A stretch of 64,000 nt of DNA from JAPOUP01 sp965203255 (GTDB lineage Bacteria; Pseudomonadota; Alphaproteobacteria; Rhodobacterales; Rhodobacteraceae): contig OZ241882.1 of NCBI GenBank assembly GCA_965203255.1, positions 2,666,001 to 2,730,000 of the forward strand, given 5' to 3'. The stretch's first letter is position 1, and every line of letters begins with the position of its first letter. Shown in pieces: positions 18,555-26,047 of the stretch. A program made the position numbers and the translations under genes. The notes under the pieces were generated by a model, which was not told the origin of the DNA, did not search any database, and saw only the letters and a program-made list of their open reading frames with translations.

Positions 18555-20331
18555 CCCGGATATCTCACCAGACCGGGAGTCCGGGCATCCGGCACCGATC
18601 CGGCCTGTCATCCGGTCCCGTCCGGCGGCGGCTGCGGCCGGCGCCGCCCCGGCGGCGGCGTCCGCAGGCCGTCGGTGGCTGCGGAAGCGGGAACATATGG
18701 CGAACAACGGTACCGCCACGCGCGCCTTCGGGAGCCGCGGGCGCGGCTCTCCCGTGGCCAGCCTCCCCGGCGCGTGGTTCCGGCGGTTCAGGCGGGCGGC
18801 GATGCGGCCACCGCGAGGCCCGCGCCGCGGCGGCCAGCCGCATCGCCGCCACCGCCCGGCGGAACAGCCCCCGGCATGGATGCACCGGGGACAGCGACAG
18901 GCGGATCCGGCGGACGCCCACCCGCAGCTGGCTGGCGACCTTCAGGAGCCGCGCCCGGATGGTGCCGGGCCGCGCCCCGGCAAGGTCCGTCCCGGCGAGG
19001 CCGACCGCCCGGACGGTCCGGACCAGCATCCCGGCAAAGGCCGAAAGGTACACCCGCAGCTGGCTGGCCCGCATGGCCGCCGTCGAGGTCCGGCCGGCGA
19101 ACAGCTCCAGCCGCCGCTCCCTGATCCGGTTCTCCATGTCGCCGCGGGCGCAGTGGAGATCCTCGTAAAGCGCGCGGCTGCCGGACTCCGGACCCGGCAG
19201 GCTGGTGACGGTGAGGCGCGGGCTGTCGCCCCTCGGGCCGGGCAGCGCCCCGGCCCTGGCCACCACCCGCCGGCTCCGGCTCCAGGCCGGCAGCGTCCGG
19301 TAGCCGAAGCCGGTGAACCGGCGCGAGGGCTCCCCGGTGGCGACGCACCGGCTCCGCGGGCGCCGCATCCGGCGTCCGGTCCTGCGCTCCAGCCGTGGGC
19401 TGCGGGCCAGGCCGAACACGGAATCCACGCCGCTGGCCCCGCACCAGGCCATGATCCCGTCGCGGCGGAAGCCGGAATCCCCCCGGACCGTGATCCGGAC
19501 GGACGGCCACGCGCCGCGGATGACGGCCACGATCCTGGCCAGCTCCTCCAGCGCCCCGTCGGAGGCGTCGATGTCCGAGGGCCGAAGCCGGGCGAACGGG
19601 ACATGCCCGCCGCAGGTGACGTAAAGGGGAAGGCAGCAGTAGTGTCCGCAGTGTCCGTGCAGGAAACGGCACTCCTGGCGCCCGTGCAGAGGGTCGTCGG
19701 TGGCGGCGGGGCCGGGGACGATCCCCTCGGGTGGCGCCCCGCGGGCCTCCAGGAACATGCCCGGCATCAGCCTGCCGGTCGCCGCCGGGTCGGCGGCCAT
19801 TCGCCTGTACCGGTCATCCGCGGCCCTGTCCGGCTCGCCCGGCTCCAGGCGGCTGGGCGTGCTGGAACCGGCCAGCGGGGCGCCCCGGTCGCTCTCCCGC
19901 CGCCGGCCGTCGCCGGTGACGCCGTCACGGCCCAGCGCCAGCGCCAGCGCGCTGTCGCCGGGCGGGATGTCATGGTCGTTGATATCCCCGTAGCCCAGCG
20001 CGGTCCCCATCACCCGCTGGGCGACGGGGCACCGGAGGCCGTGCCCGGTGCGGTCCGGGTCACGGTGGTCCGTGAAGCAATCCGCCAGTCCGCTCGTCAG
20101 CCCGGTCAGCAGGTCCGCCTCCACGGGAAGGGGAGCGCCGCCGTCCGATGACAGCCGTCCGCCGTCGAAGGCGCCCGTCACCTCACGTCGGCCATGGTGG
20201 CTGGAATCGATGCGGTCGGCGTTGCACTGTGTCTGCATGGGGTCGGTCCTCCGTCCCGTGCAAGGTCATGTAATCCCTACATATGTCACGGATTCCAGCC
20301 CCATGCAACAAAATCTGGTGAGATATCCGGG
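18555..20331 (-). mobile_element. IS1380-family insertion with 4-bp duplication CTAG
   Basis: Terminal inverted repeats CCCGGATATCTCACCAGA (18555) and its reverse complement (20331) are perfect over 18 bp. The flanks are CTAG at 18551-18554 and 20332-20335. Four-base duplications are standard for IS1380. The element carries a single transposase gene. Confidence 0.9.
18565..20238 (-). pseudogene. IS1380 transposase, open but with degraded catalytic region
   Basis: The opening MQTQCNADRIDSSHHGRREV, LNDHD-like GDINDHDIPPGDSALALALG, ATDDPLHGRQECRFLHG and RITVRGDSGFRRDGIMAWC place it in IS1380. Family members read LDLDATDDPLHG at the first catalytic aspartate; this copy reads PGPAATDDPLHG, so that aspartate is lost. 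The Y-rich strand usually reading HGYYDCYCYLPLYVFC is HGHCGHYCCLPLYVTC. These are mostly T-to-C or A-to-G changes. The frame is still open, but activity is unlikely. The last ~100 residues are low-complexity and probably not part of the original protein. Confidence 0.75.
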
Positions 20332-20691
20332 CTAGCCGTAGCCGCCCGCCGTCTGCATGACCTGAACGCAAGCGGCTGGTGGCAACTCGCCCCAGGCGCG
20401 TTTGGTGTCGGGACAACAAATCCCGCCATGGACGAAATTGCCTCTGTCATTGCTTTCCTTTTCATTTTTGCTCTGGCCGTGATTCCTGGCAAAAAAGGGG
20501 GAAACCATTACGGCCCTGATCCGAAGGCAACAGGGCCTTGGAATGCATGAATTGGGACAAACACGGGAAGAAACTTCATGTCATATCCATACACCGACGA
20601 ACATATCGCCACTTGGGAGGAACTGCGGGACAAATACGGCATCAAGAAGTCCGGTTACGGGCCGGGTTCTTTGAGTTATGACCGCGAGCTA

Positions 20692-21930
20692 ATACCAAAC
20701 CAAATAAATAATCACCGACAGGCGTCCCGGATCTCACGGCACCGCCCATTCCCTCGTGGTGATCCGCGTGACCTCCCCCTTCCGGCGGATGAAGGCGTCC
20801 CACACCCGCTCCACGGTCTCCCTGACATGCTCCGCGCTTTCGAACACCCGGTTGGCGAAATGCCGGTGCTTCAGGAGGGGGAACACCGTCTCCACCGGAT
20901 TCAGTTCCGGGCTGTAGGGTGGCAGCCGGAGCAGGGAGACGCTGTCCGGTATCTCCAGGTCCCCCGACCGGTGCCAGCCCGCCCCGTCGAGGACCACCAG
21001 GGCGCGCTTTCCGGCGGGGACCCGCTCCCCGATCTCCCGGAGGTGCCGGTTCATCTCCGCGGTGCTGGCCCTGCCGCACACATGCCCGACCGCGTCGCCG
21101 GTCGCGGGACAGGCGGCGGAGAACAGGTACACGTATCCGTACCGGTGGTCCCGCACGATGCGCGGGCGCGTCCCTTTCCGCGCCCAGACCCTCGACAGCA
21201 TGCCCTTCTGCCCCACCCGCGCCTCGTCCTGCAGGTACACGGGCACGTCCTCCGGGGCCACGCCGTCGGGCACCGCCTCACGCGCCAACCGGCTGGAATC
21301 CCTGCGGAATCCCTCCCGGGCGGCGGGGTCCGCCCTCGGGTGGACGGGCCGCGGGGACATGTGCCGGAAGCCCAGCCTCCGCACCAGCCGGCGCGCGCCC
21401 TCCAGCGTGTACGCCACCCCGAAGCTGTCCGCGATCCGCTTCCGGACGTCGGCGACGGTCCAGCGCGACGGCCCGCCCGCGTCGGGGTCCGGCCCCTCAT
21501 CCAGCCACGACGCGACCTCCTCCGCCTGTCCGCTTTCCAGCTTCGGCGGCGCCCCCGGGCGGGCGGCGTCCCGCAGGCCGTCCAGGCCGTCGGCGTTGTA
21601 CCGGACGGTCCAGTCGCGGAGCGTCTGGACACCGACGCCTGCGCCGGAGGCCACCGCGGCCCTGGACAGCCCGTCCTCCATGGCCAGGGCAATGGCGCGC
21701 ATCCGGCGGCGGCAGTCGCGGAACCTGTGTTTCCGGGCCAGCTCCCGTAACTGACCGGGTGTGTGGTCGGTGCGCCGGACCATGACTTTCGCTGGCATGC
21801 CGTTCTCCTTCTGCCTGTTTCCCAGACACAGAATACAGGACGGCGGCACCGGTCACACGCAGAATGTTGCCGTGTCACACAGCATGATGTTCAATCTTTG
21901 TTCTGGGTACATTATTAATTTGGTTTGGTA
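20692..21930 (-). mobile_element. IS630-family insertion (full copy), TA target
   Basis: Ends ATACCAAACC at 20692 and GGTTTGGTA at 21930, flanked by TA at 20690-20691 and 21931-21932. The uninterrupted site is preserved at 32345-32370. It inserted after the inverted duplication, since the other arm lacks it. Confidence 0.9.
20734..21798 (-). CDS. IS630-family transposase
   Basis: Start at 21798 (MPAKVMVRRTDHTPGQLREL) after AAGGAG. About 354 residues: an N-terminal HTH (ALAMEDGLSRAAVASGAGVG) and the IS630 DDE domain with VYLQDEARVGQKG (first D), VVLDGAGWHRSG (second D) and YSPELNPVETVFPLLKH (E). All three catalytic residues are present, so this copy may be active. It is about 90% identical to the copy at 40477. 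Confidence 0.9.
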   Translation of the reverse strand: MPAKVMVRRTDHTPGQLRELARKHRFRDCRRRMRAIALAMEDGLSRAAVASGAGVGVQTLRDWTVRYNADGLDGLRDAARPGAPPKLESGQAEEVASWLDEGPDPDAGGPSRWTVADVRKRIADSFGVAYTLEGARRLVRRLGFRHMSPRPVHPRADPAAREGFRRDSSRLAREAVPDGVAPEDVPVYLQDEARVGQKGMLSRVWARKGTRPRIVRDHRYGYVYLFSAACPATGDAVGHVCGRASTAEMNRHLREIGERVPAGKRALVVLDGAGWHRSGDLEIPDSVSLLRLPPYSPELNPVETVFPLLKHRHFANRVFESAEHVRETVERVWDAFIRRKGEVTRITTREWAVP

Positions 21931-22141
21931 TAACTCACAATTGCGAGCCGCGAGGAGATGAAACACGTCATCGCGGAGGCGATGCACCATGCCGTCTTCG
22001 AAAACCTGATCTCGGACACGATCCAAGAAAGGGCTGTTTGTCCCCGAGCGGCGGCAGGCCGTTTCGAAGGGCCATGGTGAAATCCTGAAGGACCGCGCCT
22101 TCCGGTTTCAGGGCAGGGCAGTGCCGTGAGGGTCGCCGCCC

Positions 22142-22871
22142 TCAACGCTCGCCGTTCCGCCCCTGTAGCAGCAGTGCGCGGCGGTGCCAGTCCGGCGCGG
22201 CCGGGGAACGGGGACAGTCGAGCCACCGCCGCCGCGCGAACATCGGGGCGAGCATGGCCTCGATGCGGCGGGGATGGGGGGCGATCATGGCGCCGTGGTC
22301 CCATCCCTCGGGTTCGGTGTAGCTCCACATCACCGCATCGATCCTCGCCGGCGGGCCGTAGACGACGGCGACGTCCCGGGGGATCCGGCGGAAATGTCCG
22401 CCCGGGTCGCAGACACCGAGCAGGAGATCGCCACCGGGTGCGGTGGCCTCCGCCATGCCCAGCAGGACCCCATCGACGTCGGAGAGGGTGTCCTGATGGA
22501 TGTAACCGTACCAGAATCCGGTCACCAGATCCGCAGGCCCGATCCCGGCGAGGTCGCGGCGAGGTCGCGGCGAGGTCGCGGGCGTCGCGTTCGACGAACG
22601 TGGCCGCGAACCCGTCGCGGGCTTCGGCCATCTCCAGCATCCGCGCCGAGCGGTCGACACCGGTGCGTGAGGCCGCTCCGCGCGCGCGGCGAAGGTGGAA
22701 CCCGGTGCCGCAGAAGACGTCGAGCCACCGGCGGTCCCCCGGACGCGACCGCAGCAGCGTCTCCACGGTCCCGACCTCGAATTCGGTGTGGGCGAGGTTG
22801 ACCGGTCCCGTCAGGTATCGGCTGTCGTAGAGACGGACGAAGTCCGGGTCGTCATAGGGCCAGACGGCCAT
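22142..22871 (-). pseudogene. class I SAM-dependent methyltransferase, frameshifted by an 11-bp tandem triplication (left arm)
   Basis: The N-terminal part from 22871 (MAVWPYDDPDFVRLYDSRYL) includes motif I WLDVFCGTGFHLRRA and motif II GVDRSARMLEMAEAR. The C-terminal part (AGIGPADLVTGFWYGYIHQD, APGGDLLLGVCDPGGHFR) is in another frame. The shift lies at 22546-22578, where an 11-bp unit is present three times; one unit would give a continuous DARDLAGIGPADL. The ~240-residue product would be a small-molecule or protein methyltransferase; substrate unknown. It lies upstream of, and divergent from, the MNT-HEPN gene. Confidence 0.75.
22546..22578. repeat. three tandem 11-bp units CGGCGAGGTCG inside the methyltransferase gene
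   Basis: Three exact units, adding 22 bases relative to a single unit, which shifts the frame. Identical in the other arm at 31710-31742. Confidence 0.9.
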
Positions 22872-23002
22872 CGGTCCACTCCCTGCCCTTTGGGCGTGTA
22901 GGCTTTCCAGTAACCGGTGTGCTCCTGCGCCGTAGCGGCCGCACCAAACGCAAGCAGCGATGTCCATATCATGAAAGATGTCCGGCGTTTCAAATCCCTC
23001 AT
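22811..23002 (-). CDS. possible small secreted peptide (left arm)
   Basis: Starts MRDLKRRTSFMIWTSLLAFG with a signal-peptide pattern (basic n-region, hydrophobic core, AAATAQ cleavage-like site), then EHTGYWKAYTPKG. The last third overlaps the start of the methyltransferase gene in another frame, so the gene is probably truncated or fortuitous. The mirror copy is at 31286-31477. Confidence 0.25.
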   Translation of the reverse strand: MRDLKRRTSFMIWTSLLAFGAAATAQEHTGYWKAYTPKGQGVDRWPSGPMTTRTSSVSTTADT

Positions 23003-23062
23003 GACTGATTCCACCAATAACGCTATTTTCACCACATGGTGAAACCGTCTCAAATGGAGAAG

Positions 23063-23216
23063 CCGATGGGGAGTGCGGCGGTCAACGCGGTGCGTGCCCT
23101 GCTTGAGCACGTCCCGAACATACAGATCGTCGGCGTTCGCCACGAGCAGCAGATCGACTCCGGCCCCTTGTGGGTACGGACCCCGAACGGGCGCGTGGCG
23201 GTCGCCCTTCGACTGA
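23063..23216 (+). pseudogene. gene fragment joined to a T repeat (left arm)
   Basis: Encodes MEKPMGSAAVNAVRALLEHV PNIQIVGVRHEQQIDSG (in two parts), the opening of a small helical-start protein, then switches into a shortened T repeat (GPLWVRTPNGRVAVALRL, TGA). It looks like a gene deleted down to its 5' end by recombination at the T module. The mirror copy is at 31072-31225. Confidence 0.35.
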
Positions 23217-23521
23217 TCCGCGAACCACGGGACAGCCGGGTGTCCGACGGAAGCCACTTCCCCACGGAATGTCCGGGCCGTATCCCGGCTGCCGGATCGA
23301 TTTCAGTCCCGGGCGGCCGATCGATATCTCCAGAGTGCTGAACGTGTCCGTGTGCCGGGTGTGGCCCGGGATACCTGTCATGCCGCCGTGGCATGATCCG
23401 CCCGGCCCGCGCTCCAAGACCACGGACCGGAAACGGGACCAGACCCGGAGGCCCTGCCCCGTACCCCTGTGCAAGAGAGCGCTTTCCTTCCTTCGGGTCC
23501 CTGTGCTACTGTCCTTCGGCC

Positions 23522-24580
23522 ATGGCCACCCCTGACCGACAGACGCCCGCCGCCGGGGCGGCGACCCTCGCCGGCATCCGGCGGGCGGCGGAGGAGACCC
23601 TCGCAGCCTGGCCCGAAGCCAGGGCGGCGGTTCTGTTCGGATCCCGGGCGCGGGGCGACCATCTGCCGTCCAGCGACTGGGACGTCGCCTTCATCACCCG
23701 GAATGGGGACCGGGTGACCGCCATCCCGGACGGCCTGCCGATCGAGGCGCTGTTCCGGGACGTCCAGGCGCTGGCGCTGCCGGAGGCCGTGGCGCGGCGC
23801 AAGGCGCTGTCGATCGGGCATGTCGGGCGCGAGATCACGCGTGACGGAAGGCTGCTGGCGGGTGGATGGAACAGGCCGCGGCCGGAGGGGGAGCCAGCGA
23901 TGGAGCCGGAGAAGTACCTGCAGTTCATCTCAAACGCATCCGACTTTATCCAGACTGCAGCTGGGCAGGTGGCGAAGGCCGGGATGGGCGGCGACTGGCT
24001 GCGCACGAACTTCGCCGCCAACCGTTTCGTGGCCCGCACCGCCGACGCGGCGGAGCACCTGGCCAAGGCCATGCTCGGGCGGCGCGGGATTGACCCGCAT
24101 CCGACACACGGCGTCGACCACCTCGCCGACCAAGCGGCGCGGGACGGGCATTCCGCTCTGGCGGAGGACATCCGCGAGATGGACGGCTTCACCCGGGAGG
24201 ACCATGTGGCGGGCTACGACGGGGCGGGCGCCGACCGCCTTGACCACGCCGCCGGGCGCCTGCCCGTCGTCGTCCGGCGGCTCGCGCTGGAGCTTGCCTC
24301 GGCCGCCGAGGACCCGGAATTCGCCGAGGTGGCCGCGCGGGCTGCCATGGATGTGGCCGATTCCGCGGCAACCGCCGAGGACACCCTCCGGCTGGCCATC
24401 GCGCGGGACGGCGCGGGCCTCCCGCCTCCCCCGCCGTACCACTGGCTGGCGCCGTTGGTCGAGGCGCGGGAGTCCTTCCTGTCTGAACTCCTGAAGCTTC
24501 AGGCCGACCTCCGGCCCCTTGTGAATCCGGGCCCCGAACGGGACCGGGGCACGTGGCGGTCACCCTCGCCGCTCGACTGA
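23522..24580 (+). CDS. single-chain MNT-HEPN protein, paralogue 2 (left arm)
   Basis: 352 residues, same architecture as the gene at 12224: GSRARGDHLPSSDWDVAF (GSX10DXD nucleotidyltransferase motif), linker NRPRPEGEPAMEPEKY, then HEPN (ADAAEHLAKAMLGRRGIDPH, MDGFTREDHVAGYDG). The ~20% divergence from paralogue 1 leaves both frames and the motif intact, suggesting selection on the fused form. The protein is identical to that of the right-arm copy at 29708. It ends in repeat T3. Confidence 0.75.
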   Translation: MATPDRQTPAAGAATLAGIRRAAEETLAAWPEARAAVLFGSRARGDHLPSSDWDVAFITRNGDRVTAIPDGLPIEALFRDVQALALPEAVARRKALSIGHVGREITRDGRLLAGGWNRPRPEGEPAMEPEKYLQFISNASDFIQTAAGQVAKAGMGGDWLRTNFAANRFVARTADAAEHLAKAMLGRRGIDPHPTHGVDHLADQAARDGHSALAEDIREMDGFTREDHVAGYDGAGADRLDHAAGRLPVVVRRLALELASAAEDPEFAEVAARAAMDVADSAATAEDTLRLAIARDGAGLPPPPPYHWLAPLVEARESFLSELLKLQADLRPLVNPGPERDRGTWRSPSPLD

Positions 24581-24640
24581 TGGTCCGACCTGCATTTGCC
24601 GGAACGGCGGAATTCCACCGAGTGGATGCTGGCGCAAAGC
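24505..24640 (+). repeat. shared 3' tail repeat T3 (left arm)
   Basis: Covers the coding end PERDRGTWRSPSPLD, the stop and the downstream block with GCCGGAACGG and ATTCCACCGAGTGGATGC. Homologous to 11205-11310 beyond the stop codon as well. Confidence 0.75.
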
Positions 24641-24668
24641 TCGTTCCGCAAAAACGAGCCGCTTTGGG

Positions 24669-24959
24669 TCAGTATATGACATCTGCCCCGATAGGTCGTT
24701 TCATGGCGAGCCTCTTTGGGGTCGAGTACCGGAAGGGGCGAAAAACCCCTTTAGGCGATTTCGGCTCCCTCTCCAGGCCGATGTACCGGCCGATGGGAAG
24801 GATATGCTCCCATCCAAGGGGTGGGATATGCGCGAGCGGTTCATCAGGCGTTTCCAGACCCGCCCGCCTGCGCTGCATGACGGCCCCGCCGAGCTGCCGC
24901 GTGTTCCAGAATATGATCATCGTCGCCAGCAGGTTCAGGCCGGCGGGACGGAAGTGCTG
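24669..24959 (-). pseudogene. Tn3-type TnpA C-terminal fragment (left arm)
   Basis: Encodes RPAGLNLLATMIIFWNTRQL GGAVMQ and PLAHIPPLGWEHILPIGRYI, the characteristic C-terminus of Tn3 transposases (compare AITFWNTIYMDKA ... SPLGWEHIILSGDF in transposon 2). It is fused head-on to the nuclease-like fragment, so it marks an old deletion junction. Mirror copy 29329-29619. Confidence 0.65.
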
Positions 24960-25340
24960 GCTCCCGGTTGTACCGCACGACCGCCAGCAGCGCCTGCTCA
25001 TCGTCAAGCGCATACTTGCGGATCATCTCCGGCGTCGCGTCCGGAATGTCGACAACCGCGAGATCATCCCGCGGCGGGATCCGGGTTTCCCTGACCAGTT
25101 TGAAGCGATACCGTCCCTTGCCCGCCCCTTCGATCACTCATTCGCGTCCCTCGGGTTGGGTGGCGAGGATGCTCTCCGGTAGCCTGTTGCGATACCGGAA
25201 GGAATATGGGACATCACCGACGTTCCTGACCCGCTCGAAGCCGAGTGCGGCCGCGCCTTCCTCCAGTTCCTCCCGCACAACCTCGAATTCAGTCGTTCCA
25301 TCCGTGTAGTGATCAAAGAATATCTTCTCTATCAGGCCCT
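24960..25340 (-). pseudogene. fragment resembling a restriction-endonuclease-like protein (left arm)
   Basis: Read from 25340: LIEKIFFDHYTDGTTEFEVV REELEEG, then VPYSFRYRNRLPESILATQP EGRE, an in-frame TGA where a tryptophan codon would fit, then IEGAGKGRYRFKLVRETRIP, DIPDATPEMIRKYALDDEQA LLAVVRYNR. The layout resembles the N-terminal half of a family annotated as endonucleases, but I recognise it only loosely. It is cut by Tn3 transposon 3 at one end and the TnpA fragment at the other. The right arm keeps only the part up to 29090. Confidence 0.35.
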
Positions 25341-25377
25341 GTACGCACGAAGTGGGTCAAAAACGGCCAGGTTTTCA

Positions 25378-25935
25378 TTAGAGCTGGGTTTTGCGCTTGA
25401 TGCGGTCGATCGTGGCGACGCCGACGTTGAAGTGTCGGGCGATGGCGCGAATTGACTGACCATCCCCGAGCATTGATCTGACCTGGCTCTGTTGGTGTTG
25501 CGTCAATTTACATTTTCGGCCGAACTTCACGCCACGTTTTTTCGCCGACGTCCGGCCTTCCTCGGTGCGTTCGTTGATGAGATTGCGTTCGAGTTCGGAA
25601 AGTCCGGCGAAAACAGTGAGCAGGAACCTGCCCATGGAGCTTGTTGTGTCCGCCCATGGCTCACGCAGGGACCGGAACGAGGCTCCGGCGGATTCAATTC
25701 CGTGGGTGATGGCGAAGAGGTCGTTGGTCGAACGTGCGAGACGGTCAAGGCTGGTGACCAGCAGGATGTCATCCGGCTGCAATGTGCCGAGCATCCTCTC
25801 GAGCTGGGGACGGCGACGATCAAATCCGGCCATTTTTTCCTGGAAGACCGTCTCACAGCCCTCGGACTGGAGGTGCTCGATCTGGCTTTCCAGGTTCTGT
25901 CCTGTCGTTGAAACCCTTGCATATCCGATCAGCAT
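25378..25935 (-). CDS. tnpR: Tn3-family serine resolvase
   Basis: 185 residues, complete: MLIGYARVSTTGQNLESQIE (catalytic serine in ARVST), LLVTSLDRLARSTNDL, RNLINERTEEGRTSAKKRG, and the C-terminal HTH SIRAIARHFNVGVATIDRIK. It precedes tnpA's remnants on the same strand as in co-directional Tn3 relatives. Confidence 0.9.
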   Translation of the reverse strand: MLIGYARVSTTGQNLESQIEHLQSEGCETVFQEKMAGFDRRRPQLERMLGTLQPDDILLVTSLDRLARSTNDLFAITHGIESAGASFRSLREPWADTTSSMGRFLLTVFAGLSELERNLINERTEEGRTSAKKRGVKFGRKCKLTQHQQSQVRSMLGDGQSIRAIARHFNVGVATIDRIKRKTQL

Positions 25936-26047
25936 CGGTTCTGGCCTGGTTTCGCCGGGTGTTTACGGAACGAATATACGGATTTTTCAGGCTGCTGATT
26001 CCGTGCGCGGAAAATATCGTTCCGTTTATTATAGGTTTCGGAACGCA

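Larger units (their letters stand above)
18300..20550 (+). pseudogene. DUF805 membrane protein, copy 2, split by IS1380
   Basis: 18300-18554 encodes MQSMKTCFYSRHGDFSGRAA to the second membrane segment. After the IS1380 insertion, 20332-20550 encodes AARRLHDLNASGWWQL through the last membrane segment and ends GPDPKATGPWNA. Removing 18555-20331 and one CTAG restores a complete frame. This is the only copy with both ends of the gene present. The gene at 20578 follows by 27 bases and is probably in the same operon. Confidence 0.85.
20578..22089 (+). pseudogene. small unknown gene downstream of DUF805, split by IS630
   Basis: Starts MSYPYTDEHIATWEELRDKY, 27 bases after DUF805, with a GGAAGAAA ribosome-binding site. 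It reads IKKSGYGPGSLSYDREL to the IS630 insertion at 20690. After the insertion the same frame continues THNCEPRGDETRHRGG... to the TGA near 22089. A second frame (REEMKHVIAEAMHHAVFENL) looks more protein-like, so a frameshift or gene junction lies near the insertion site. The other arm carries the same gene split at a different place by IS30. Confidence 0.5.
20452..25198. repeat. left arm of a large inverted repeat (partner 29090-33997)
   Basis: Apart from the IS630 insertion (20692-21930), the arm is the reverse complement of 29090-33997 without its IS30 insertion. Both predicted long proteins in the core (MNT-HEPN and methyltransferase) are identical in the two arms. The inner boundary is GATACCGG at 25198 / 29090. 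The arms enclose Tn3 transposon 3. Confidence 0.9.

Noticed and set aside
18463..20151. 562-codon plus-strand frame across IS1380
   Set aside because: Antisense shadow of the GC-rich IS1380 transposase; no motif, and it starts inside DUF805.
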